NCBI RefSeq assembly: GCF_002161765.1
Contig: NZ_NFIN01000004.1
Coordinates: forward strand, 117,357 to 181,356
DNA length: 64,000 nt
Reading direction: 5' to 3'
Origin: Bacteroides sp. An322
Lineage (GTDB): Bacteria > Bacteroidota > Bacteroidia > Bacteroidales > Bacteroidaceae
Shown here: positions 8,495 through 16,203 of the stretch, piece by piece
Layout of the letters: each line of letters begins with the position of its first letter
Numbering within the stretch: the stretch's first letter is position 1
Translations under genes and position numbers: made by a program
The notes under the pieces: generated by a model
Told to the model about the DNA's origin: nothing
Seen by the model: the letters and a program-made list of their open reading frames with translations, nothing else
Database searches by the model: none

Positions 8495-11400
8495 ATGCAA
8501 AGTAAACTAATCACAAAAACACAAAAGCTAAGGAATTTCCTTGCCTTGGCTGCATTTCTTTTAGTGAGCACTTATGCATTTGCCCAAAACACGGTAACTG
8601 GTATTGTCAAAGACCAATCCGGACTACCGTTAGTCGGGGTAAATGTGGTGGAAAAAGGAACAACCAACGGTAACATTACCGATGTAAACGGTAAATATTC
8701 CGTAAATGTAGAACGAGGAAAGACATTAGTGTTTTCTTACATCGGATTTATCACACAAGAAATCAGAGTGAATTCAAACACAATCAATGTCACTTTGGCA
8801 GAAGATGCACAATCATTGGACGAAGTGGTAGTCATCGGTTACGGTAATATGCAACGAAAAGACGTGACAAGCTCCATCACTACTGTAAAGGCTGAAGACC
8901 TGAACGTAGGAGTCGTTACTTCTCCTGCCCAATTACTGCAAGGCAAAGTGCCTGGTTTAACTGTAGCCAATACTAGCGACCCGAACGGAGCTGCTTCTAT
9001 CTCGCTCCGTGGTGCTTCTTCGCTCCGTACAGGCGAGGCTATGGAGCCTTATTACGTAATTGACGGTGTGCCAGGTGCCAGCCTCACACTTGTCGCTCCA
9101 GATGATATTGAAAGCATCGATGTGCTTCGCGACGCTTCCGCTACTGCTATTTACGGTTCAAAAGCCGCCAACGGTGTAATTATTGTGACAACCAAAAAAG
9201 GCAGCAAAAACGGACATACCAATATCAATTATAGTGGTTATGTAGCATGGGACAAGACTATGAATTCGTTAGACATGATGACAGCCGGTGAATTACTGAA
9301 CTTTGCAAATGACAACGGTATCGACCTCTCACCATATTACGATGCTAACAATCCCGCCAACACAAATTGGCAAGATGAAGTGCTTCGCACCGGATTCAGC
9401 CATAACCATAACGTCTCTATTAATGGAGGAAATGAAAAAACACAATATAGTGCTTCTATCAACTTCATGGATCGCCAAGGTGTAGTACGCGGTACCAATA
9501 TGGATCGTCTCAACGCTCGTTCTTTCCTACAAACCAAAGCTTTAAATGACCGTTTAGATTTAGCTTTCAGCGTAAATGCTAGCATACGCAACAGTTCTAC
9601 CGGTCCTACCGGTCAATCGGGTGAAAGTGTTTTGGATGCCATGTATTATTATAGTCCATTGGTACCCGTGAAGAATGCAGACGGCAGTTGGTATCGCAAT
9701 ACCTCTATTTCGCAGAACTTCAACCCTGTTGCTATGATTAACGAAGACCGCTACGACACAAAAGAAAAACTGTTGCAAGGTAATGCGCAAGCTACGTTAC
9801 ACATCATTGACGGTTTAGATTGGCACTTAAATTTATCTTACCAAAACCAGCAGTATATTTATAGTAATTATAACAGCAGCCAATCGCAACTGCCCAGCGT
9901 ATCTTCACGTAATGGTCAAGCAGACCGTACAACGGTAGAAAACATACGTAAACAGATGGAAACTTACCTCAATTGGAATCACACATTTGCCGATAAACAC
10001 AAAGTGGGTGTCATGCTCGGTTATTCATGGGAACAAGCTGATAATAACGACGGTTTCGGTTTGAAGGTTTACAATTTCTACAATGACGCATTAGGCTATC
10101 ACAACATGGCTATGGCCAACAATATTTCAATAACAGACATCGGTGATATAAATAACAAATACCTACTTTCTACTTTGCGTATGATTTCGTTCTATGGTCG
10201 TGTTAACTACAGCTTCAATAGTAAGTATTTGTTGCAGGCTACGGTTCGCCGTGACGGTTCTTCTGCTTTCGGTGCTAATAACCGTTGGGGTACCTTCCCT
10301 TCTGTATCTGCTGCATGGCGTATCATCGAAGAAGATTTCATGAAAGAACAAGATGTATTCGATGACTTAAAACTTCGTATTGGCTATGGTGTTAGCGGTA
10401 ACTCATTGGGATTCGATGCTTTCATTGCCCGCCAAAGATATGGTTTTCCTAATAATGCTCAAAGTTTCTTCGGCTATGTAAATGCTTCAGGCACATCCGG
10501 TGATTATCGTGTTTTGGGTGCAGTCAGCAACTCGAACCCCAACTTGAAATGGGAAAAAACAGGTATGTTCAATATTGGTTTGGACTTTGGTTTCTTCAAT
10601 AACCGATTGACAGGTACTATCGAATATTATAGTAAGAAAACCTCCGATTTGATTTATGATTATGATGTTTCCACCAGTCGTTATCCCTATAACAAAATGA
10701 CAGCTAACGTAGGTGACATCAGTAATAAAGGTATTGAAATCACTATCAACGCTGTTCCTATACAAACCCGTAGCTTTACATGGAGTACTTCCTTAAACCT
10801 ATCTCATAATAAAAACGTAGTAGAGAAACTTTCGAACGAAACTTATTCTGTAGATTATATTCCGATGGCTAATCCAGAAGTCGGCGGATATTCTACCAAT
10901 GCCGAAGTACAGCGCATCCAAGAAGGTTATCCCATCGGTCAGTTCTGCCTTTGGGAATGGGTCGGCTACGGTGAAGATGGTGCCTCTATCTTTAACGACT
11001 ACGACGAAGAAGGCAATCTGATTGGCACAACCGATGCTCCTGAACTGGAAGACAAACGTATGCATGGTTCAGCTCAACCGAAGATTGTTTATGGATGGAA
11101 CAACGACCTGACGTGGAAGAACTGGACATTAACCGCTTTCTTCCAAGGTATGGCCGGCAATAAGATTTTCAATGCCACCCGCTGCTACTACAACAATGTC
11201 AGCTTGGTAAGCAATGGTAAGAACGTATTGGCAGAAGTGGCAAGTGAACAAAACGCACGCGACTCTCGTGCACAAGCTCCATCTGACCGCTATTTGGAAA
11301 ACGGTTCTTATTTGCGTCTGGCTACTTTAACGTTAGGCTATAACTTTGGTAAGATTGGTAACTATATCAACAACCTACGCTTGTACGCTACATGCAACAA

Positions 11401-11536
11401 CGTATTCACCATCACAGGTTACAAGGGTATCGACCCCGAAATCAGTCTAGGTGGTCTGACTCCGGGTATTGACTGGCGTAATACCACTTATCCGCGTACC
11501 CGTACATTCATGGTAGGTGTAAATGTGAATTTCTAA
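8495..11536 (+). CDS. SusC/RagA-type TonB-dependent outer-membrane transporter (copy 1)
   Basis: This is a glycan importer of the SusC family, 1013 aa. I chose the ATG at 8495 because it yields MQSKLIT, matching the start of the second SusC at 16204; an upstream TTG gives only an unsupported extension. A signal peptide runs to YAFAQ (about 1-30). A carboxypeptidase-D-regulatory-like beta-sandwich follows (about 31-105, GTTNGNITDVNGKY), then the DEVVVIGYG segment typical of SusC, the plug domain (LRGASSL, YVIDGVPG, IYGSKAANGVIIVTTKKG) and the 22-strand barrel ending in VNVNF. SusD follows after 25 bases, so the pair is co-transcribed. No anti-sigma, hybrid sensor or SusR regulator lies nearby. 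Substrate specificity is not visible; the GH92 further downstream suggests mannose glycans. Confidence 0.95.
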   Translation: MQSKLITKTQKLRNFLALAAFLLVSTYAFAQNTVTGIVKDQSGLPLVGVNVVEKGTTNGNITDVNGKYSVNVERGKTLVFSYIGFITQEIRVNSNTINVTLAEDAQSLDEVVVIGYGNMQRKDVTSSITTVKAEDLNVGVVTSPAQLLQGKVPGLTVANTSDPNGAASISLRGASSLRTGEAMEPYYVIDGVPGASLTLVAPDDIESIDVLRDASATAIYGSKAANGVIIVTTKKGSKNGHTNINYSGYVAWDKTMNSLDMMTAGELLNFANDNGIDLSPYYDANNPANTNWQDEVLRTGFSHNHNVSINGGNEKTQYSASINFMDRQGVVRGTNMDRLNARSFLQTKALNDRLDLAFSVNASIRNSSTGPTGQSGESVLDAMYYYSPLVPVKNADGSWYRNTSISQNFNPVAMINEDRYDTKEKLLQGNAQATLHIIDGLDWHLNLSYQNQQYIYSNYNSSQSQLPSVSSRNGQADRTTVENIRKQMETYLNWNHTFADKHKVGVMLGYSWEQADNNDGFGLKVYNFYNDALGYHNMAMANNISITDIGDINNKYLLSTLRMISFYGRVNYSFNSKYLLQATVRRDGSSAFGANNRWGTFPSVSAAWRIIEEDFMKEQDVFDDLKLRIGYGVSGNSLGFDAFIARQRYGFPNNAQSFFGYVNASGTSGDYRVLGAVSNSNPNLKWEKTGMFNIGLDFGFFNNRLTGTIEYYSKKTSDLIYDYDVSTSRYPYNKMTANVGDISNKGIEITINAVPIQTRSFTWSTSLNLSHNKNVVEKLSNETYSVDYIPMANPEVGGYSTNAEVQRIQEGYPIGQFCLWEWVGYGEDGASIFNDYDEEGNLIGTTDAPELEDKRMHGSAQPKIVYGWNNDLTWKNWTLTAFFQGMAGNKIFNATRCYYNNVSLVSNGKNVLAEVASEQNARDSRAQAPSDRYLENGSYLRLATLTLGYNFGKIGNYINNLRLYATCNNVFTITGYKGIDPEISLGGLTPGIDWRNTTYPRTRTFMVGVNVNF

Positions 11537-11561
11537 CCCTTAATATTAAGCGATTAAAGAT

Positions 11562-13259
11562 ATGAAAACAAAAAATATATTGATAAGTGCCTTATTAGCA
11601 CTGACAACCATCGGCTGTACCGATTTGGACGTGGATATTGAATCCCAATATACAGAAATGCCCGATTCAGAAATCGCCATTGAAGCCCAGATGAGTAATG
11701 CTTTCTATTCATTCCGTGCTGCCATCGGTCGTCGTTTTGATGAAGGCGTATCTTGTAACTCGGATGAGTATACAGCAGTCAGCTTTGATGGTGACTACCT
11801 GAATAACCGTGATATGGCAAATTTTTCGTTACACATGATCAGTCCAACAAACTCGGCTGCACAATTAGACGTATTCAACGAATTAATGACAGGGATTACC
11901 AATTGTAACCGTGTAATATTCGACTTGAGTGCGGGTGGCGTATCTGATGAAGACTTAGCCCCGTTGCGTGCAGCACGCGCATTCTATCACTTTATAATTA
12001 TGGATCATTGGGGCGATACACCTATCATAGATCACTTATTGGGAGAAATTGAAGCAGTCGACCGTTCGCCACGTGCCGAGGTAGCCCGCTGGATTGAATC
12101 GGAATTGTTGGCGGTCCGTGATAATTGTTATGAAAATGTAGATGCTTCTACTTATGGCAAACCGACCCGCTGGATGGTTGACGCATTACTTGCAAAATTG
12201 TATATCAACTGGAATGTTTATACCCAAGATGTCACCAGTTCAAGTTGGTCAGCTGATGCGCCCAATGAAAAACTGAATGATTGTATTGCTGCCTGTGACC
12301 GTATCATAGCTTCCGGTCATTTCGACCTGAGCGACGATTACAAGACGAAGTTCATGTACACCAACGGATCGCACATCAAAGACTTTATCTATGCCATGCC
12401 GTTTGATGCAGAAACCGCACAAGGTATGACATTTGCCCGTTTCCGTACTTGGCGTCGTGGTCAGAACAGCAACGGCTTCTACAGCATTGAAATGACTAAC
12501 TCTGTAGGTGGCAACATGACACTGACTCCGGAATTTGTAGAACTGTTCTGCCTGCCAAGTGACCGTCGTAACGATGTGATTGCAGGTAATACAGGTGAAA
12601 ACATTGGTATGGAAACATTCGATGTATACCAGTATGACAACAATACCGGTGAACCGACTGATGTCCGCAACACTTATAACGGTGAAAATGTTACATTCAC
12701 CAAAGCCATCACATTGGATCACTGGGTATATGAATATGAAGAGGATGGTAAAACTAAGAAAGACAGTACTTGGGTAGAAGGCAATGCAGACCTCAACTCT
12801 GGTGCTACACTTTCTGGTTGGACGCAAGGTTACCGCTCCATCAAGTTCTTCCCGGACATCAATGATTACAATATCTATAGCCGTAACCAAGATAATGACT
12901 TCCCTATCTTCCGTTATGCAGATGTCATCCTGATGAAATGCGAAGCTATTGTTCGTGGCGGTACACCCACCAACGGAGATACTCCGATGAGTCTGTTCAA
13001 TCAAATCCGTGCGTATGTCAATGCTCCTCAAATTGTAGGAGATCCATCTTTACAAGATATCTTAGATGAACGTGGGCGTGAATTCTTGGATGAGCATTGG
13101 CGTCGCAACGACTTAATCCGTTTCGGAGACTTCGAACGTGATTGGGGATTCAAAGAAGATTTCAATCCTAATGCGAAGAATCCGCAATATCGTTTGTGGC
13201 CATTAAGTATCAATGTTTTGAACTCTAATACAAACTGGAAACAAAATCCGGGCTATTAA
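11562..13259 (+). CDS. SusD/RagB-type glycan-binding lipoprotein (copy 1)
   Basis: This 565-residue surface lipoprotein is the glycan-binding lid of the SusCD transporter. The signal peptide ends at a lipobox with Cys19 (TTIGC), followed by acidic residues (DLDVD) as in surface-exported Bacteroides lipoproteins. The N-terminal SusD-like region (about 25-220) contains the helical TPR-like frame (RAARAFYHFIIMDHWGDTP), and the C-terminal SusD domain ends with the family signature ILDERGREFLDEHWRRNDLI and a terminal NSNTNWKQNPGY. It pairs with the SusC just upstream and closely resembles the second SusD at 19217. A strong hairpin terminator follows at 13286-13355. Confidence 0.95.
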   Translation: MKTKNILISALLALTTIGCTDLDVDIESQYTEMPDSEIAIEAQMSNAFYSFRAAIGRRFDEGVSCNSDEYTAVSFDGDYLNNRDMANFSLHMISPTNSAAQLDVFNELMTGITNCNRVIFDLSAGGVSDEDLAPLRAARAFYHFIIMDHWGDTPIIDHLLGEIEAVDRSPRAEVARWIESELLAVRDNCYENVDASTYGKPTRWMVDALLAKLYINWNVYTQDVTSSSWSADAPNEKLNDCIAACDRIIASGHFDLSDDYKTKFMYTNGSHIKDFIYAMPFDAETAQGMTFARFRTWRRGQNSNGFYSIEMTNSVGGNMTLTPEFVELFCLPSDRRNDVIAGNTGENIGMETFDVYQYDNNTGEPTDVRNTYNGENVTFTKAITLDHWVYEYEEDGKTKKDSTWVEGNADLNSGATLSGWTQGYRSIKFFPDINDYNIYSRNQDNDFPIFRYADVILMKCEAIVRGGTPTNGDTPMSLFNQIRAYVNAPQIVGDPSLQDILDERGREFLDEHWRRNDLIRFGDFERDWGFKEDFNPNAKNPQYRLWPLSINVLNSNTNWKQNPGY

Positions 13260-13285
13260 TATTTCATAAACATTCATTTTTGATT

Positions 13286-13355
13286 TTCAAATAAAAGCCT
13301 TGCGCTACAGCCGTTGTCGTGATGACACCGGCTGTAATGCAAGGCTTTTATTATA
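13286..13355 (+). terminator. Hairpin terminator after first SusD
   Basis: AAGCCTTGC and ACAGCCG pair with CGGCTGT and GCAAGGCTT around TGTCGTGATGAC, followed by TTTATTAT. A very similar loop (CGTGATGACAC) recurs in the terminator after the second SusD, which supports a shared origin for the two units. Confidence 0.8.
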
Positions 13356-13417
13356 ACTAAGAAACGCTTATATCTGAAAAGTTCAACGTATTCTTGCCGT
13401 GAAATAAAATAAATCAT

Positions 13418-13425
13418 TATATTTG
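13418..13425 (+). promoter_or_regulatory. -7 promoter box for the Rpn-type gene
   Basis: TATATTTG lies 25 bases before the ATG at 13451, with TTG at 13394-13396 as a possible -33 element (21-base gap). Confidence 0.6.
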
Positions 13426-13450
13426 CATTCAGAGCTATAAACATCAGGAT

Positions 13451-14368
13451 ATGAAAGAGAATTATATACGTTTCGATTGGGCAATGAAGCGGTTGCTACG
13501 CGATAAAAGCAATTATGTTGTACTAGAAGGTTTTCTCTCAACTCTATTGGAAGAAGACTTGCATATCTGCCGTTTCTTGGAAAGTGAATCAAACCAGACC
13601 GATGAAACGGATAAATTTAACCGCGCTGATATTTTGGTTGAGGACAGCAAAGGCAGACTGCTTATTATCGAAGTGCAAAACAACCGTGAATTAGATTATT
13701 TTCACCGGATGCTTTATGGAGTGTCAAAAACCATATCAGAATACATCAATTTAGGAGATGACTACGATAAAGTCCGAAAACTTTATTCTATCAATATTGT
13801 TTATTTTGACCTTGGTCAAGGTAAAGACTACGTATATCATGGGAAAACCATATTCCGTGGATTACATGACCCCAATGACGTATTAAAACTATCTGTCCGT
13901 CAACAAGAATTATTTATAGGGAAAGATGCCGGCGACATCTTCCCGGAATACTATGTATTACGTGTAAACGATTTCGATAAAGTAGCAAAAACACCTCTTG
14001 ACGAATGGATTAAATTCCTCAAAACAGGAGAAATTGACAAAGAAGCCACAGCCAAAGGACTTCCAGAAGCTCGCGAACGGCTTCGAATCGACACACTCCC
14101 CGATGCAGAAAAGCGTGCCTATTACCGAGACATGGAAGCCCTGCGCTACCAACGCAGTGTGATCAAAACCGGCTGGGACGAAGGGCATACTAAAGGCTTT
14201 AAGGAAGGAGAAGCAAAAGGCAGAGCGGAAGGAATAGCAGAAGGCAGAGCGGAAGGAGAAAAAGAAAAGGCAAAAGAAATTGCAAAGAAAATGAAAGATA
14301 TGGGACTTCCTGTAAAAGAGATTGCACAATATACGCAACTTACACAGGAAGAAATAACACAGTTATAA
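13451..14368 (+). CDS. Rpn-type PD-(D/E)XK nuclease (PF12784 family)
   Basis: This 305-residue protein belongs to the Rpn / PD-(D/E)XK nuclease family often labelled transposase. The nuclease core is at about residues 10-200: NRADILVEDSKGRLLIIEVQ shows the D..ExQ catalytic pattern near residues 58-77, and NRELDYFHRMLYGVSKTI follows. The C-terminus carries a Gly/Lys/Glu-rich repeat (KGFKEGEAKGRAEGIAEG) and then a small helical motif (VKEIAQYTQLTQEEI) common in these proteins. Rpn proteins promote RecA-independent recombination in E. coli; many genomes carry multiple copies. It has its own promoter and sits between the first SusD and a leftward AAA-ATPase gene, ending 17 bases from that gene's 3' end. 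It is an accessory gene rather than part of glycan uptake. Confidence 0.88.
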   Translation: MKENYIRFDWAMKRLLRDKSNYVVLEGFLSTLLEEDLHICRFLESESNQTDETDKFNRADILVEDSKGRLLIIEVQNNRELDYFHRMLYGVSKTISEYINLGDDYDKVRKLYSINIVYFDLGQGKDYVYHGKTIFRGLHDPNDVLKLSVRQQELFIGKDAGDIFPEYYVLRVNDFDKVAKTPLDEWIKFLKTGEIDKEATAKGLPEARERLRIDTLPDAEKRAYYRDMEALRYQRSVIKTGWDEGHTKGFKEGEAKGRAEGIAEGRAEGEKEKAKEIAKKMKDMGLPVKEIAQYTQLTQEEITQL

Positions 14369-14385
14369 CCCTATCCGCTTATACG

Positions 14386-15984
14386 TCAGCCGATATTTAG
14401 GCACTTCCATTCCTCTACCGTTCCTGTTTCAGAAGAGAAATTTACTCCTATTTTATATAGTCTACGCTTGTCCGACTCGTATGGACGGGCATACCCTTTC
14501 TCTTCTATCTGTGCCAATGCCTCGTCTGCTGAACCATCGCGTTTGAACTCAAAGATATAGACATAATCGGGCGTCTCTACAATACAGTCCGCACGTCCTT
14601 GACTTTGTTCCTTTTCCGTATAAACTGTATAGACGCTAATCAAACGGAATATCAGATAAAGTGTATAATGGAAATAACGCTCCTTTTCCGTTTCATCCTT
14701 CTTACTGCGCATCGTGTAGGGAATACTCGCCAAAAACGATGTGAAAAGCTTGCGAAGCTGTTCCGGCTCGCCTTGGCGTAAAGAAATGACTACACTTCTG
14801 ACCCAACTGTTCAAATTCTCTTGGGGTTTTAAATAACTGGCTGCAACTAAAGAGACAAAACCACTCTTCACCTCATTGTTCGGGTAGTCGAGCAGGAACG
14901 TACCGAAGTCTCTATTATATCCTTTAATGGTCAGATAACCGCTTTGGTAAATCATCGGAAGGGGTTTCTCTACATCCGCCTTGTAATCCACAAACTCCTT
15001 ATCCTCATAATATTTGCCGGTCAGTTCATTCAAGTTTTCTTGCGTATGTTGCAATAAGCGAATCAGGTAAGTTGGAGTACCGCTGGAGAACCAATAATCT
15101 TTTACATCTACATTCTTAAATGCATTCAGCAGACTGAAAGGATTGTACACGTCTACCATTTTTTTACTGAAATGGTATCCATCGTAGCGTTGCTTTAATA
15201 TCTCTCTCATTTCCTCATCCGTACACAAGGCATCTTCCGCCAGTTGATGGATAGGCTCGGCAAAATAACGCTCCAATTCCTCTTGTGTAATGCCGCACAA
15301 GGTTTCAAATTGAGGTGCCATACTAATATCGTTCGGCTGATTGAATCCGCTAAACACGCTTACTTGCGAGAACTTAGTCACACCCGTCAGCAGAACAAAT
15401 TGCAAATCATCGTCCGCTAGTTTAAAAGTCGAATAGAATCCCTTTAAGATTTCCCGATGGCGGGCTTCCAACAAACGCTCATTTCCATTTATCGTAGTCT
15501 TATAGCCCGTATCTAATACGTCCAGTATCGGCTTGTCGTATTCATCGATCAGCACCACGCAACGCCGTCCATATTGCTTATGAGCCTGAGCGAGCACGTA
15601 TGCAAAACGCTTGCCTATATCTTTAAATTCCGTAGTCCGCCCGTATTCCTTTTCCCATGTGCTGACCGTACCTTCTATAATGTCTTCCAGCTTTCCCGAT
15701 TCGGTGAAGTCTGTTCCATTAAAATCAATATGGAAAACAGGATACTCCGCCCACTCCGTCTCTAACCTGTCGATAGCAAGCCCACGGAACAATTCTTTTC
15801 GTCCTTGAAAATAACATTTCAAAGTAGAAACAAGCAGGCTCTTGCCGAACCGGCGCGGACGGCTCAGAAAATAAATCTTACCACCTTTTACCAATTGATA
15901 GATTAAGTCTGTTTTGTCAACATACACATAACCGTCACTGATTAGCTGGTCGAAACTCTGGATTCCTATTGGATACTTCATCAT
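14386..15984 (-). CDS. AAA-ATPase/PD-(D/E)XK nuclease fusion (PF09820-PF08011), copy 1
   Basis: This 532-residue protein combines an N-terminal AAA-ATPase-like domain (about 1-300) and a C-terminal nuclease-like domain. The start YPIGIQSFDQLI and YVDKTDLIYQL are family signatures. The Walker A is SRPRRFGKSLL (about 41-51) and the Walker B VVLIDEYDKPILD (about 143-155). The C-terminal domain carries GRADCIVETPDYVYIFEFK, a D..ExK nuclease motif near 465-480. Such genes are abundant in Bacteroidales and are of unknown function, possibly selfish or defensive. The ORF begins MM; either ATG (15984 or 15981) is usable. It points left toward the Rpn gene, and a paralogue lies at 21043-22614 on the other side of the second SusCD pair. 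Confidence 0.88.
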   Translation of the reverse strand: MMKYPIGIQSFDQLISDGYVYVDKTDLIYQLVKGGKIYFLSRPRRFGKSLLVSTLKCYFQGRKELFRGLAIDRLETEWAEYPVFHIDFNGTDFTESGKLEDIIEGTVSTWEKEYGRTTEFKDIGKRFAYVLAQAHKQYGRRCVVLIDEYDKPILDVLDTGYKTTINGNERLLEARHREILKGFYSTFKLADDDLQFVLLTGVTKFSQVSVFSGFNQPNDISMAPQFETLCGITQEELERYFAEPIHQLAEDALCTDEEMREILKQRYDGYHFSKKMVDVYNPFSLLNAFKNVDVKDYWFSSGTPTYLIRLLQHTQENLNELTGKYYEDKEFVDYKADVEKPLPMIYQSGYLTIKGYNRDFGTFLLDYPNNEVKSGFVSLVAASYLKPQENLNSWVRSVVISLRQGEPEQLRKLFTSFLASIPYTMRSKKDETEKERYFHYTLYLIFRLISVYTVYTEKEQSQGRADCIVETPDYVYIFEFKRDGSADEALAQIEEKGYARPYESDKRRLYKIGVNFSSETGTVEEWKCLNIG

Positions 15985-16004
15985 ACACCATGTTTTAATA
16001 AATA

Positions 16005-16012
16005 CAAAGATA
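16005..16012 (-). promoter_or_regulatory. -7 promoter box for AAA-ATPase copy 1
   Basis: Minus-strand TATCTTTG lies 20 bases before the ATG; CAAA at 16031-16034 gives TTTG on the minus strand 18 bases upstream. Confidence 0.6.
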
Positions 16013-16161
16013 CTTTTTTTATTTCATCCACAAAAGCCTCAAAGCAATTTCTTCGCATGGAAAGTACACTCTTAAGTTTAAAAATACCGAATTAACAAGT
16101 TTGTAACGAGATTCGCATAGAAATGAAATAAGGGCGCAATATCGATGCAAAATCACGATTT

Positions 16162-16169
16162 TACTTTTG
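16162..16169 (+). promoter_or_regulatory. -7 promoter box for the second susC gene
   Basis: TACTTTTG fits TAnnTTTG 34 bases before the ATG at 16204. No -33 TTTG is visible, as often in regulated susC promoters. The leader here is short, unlike that of the first susC. Confidence 0.55.
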
Positions 16170-16203
16170 CAAACGAAATTAAACCCTAATAAACAATTAT
16201 CTT

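Noticed and set aside
12249..13031. 260-codon minus-strand frame inside the first susD
   Set aside because: It is antisense to a well-supported SusD with intact family motifs; no promoter or domain supports it.
13451..14368. Rpn-type gene as an active transposon
   Set aside because: No terminal inverted repeats, target duplications or second transposon genes are visible. The 'transposase' label is a family name, not evidence of mobility here.
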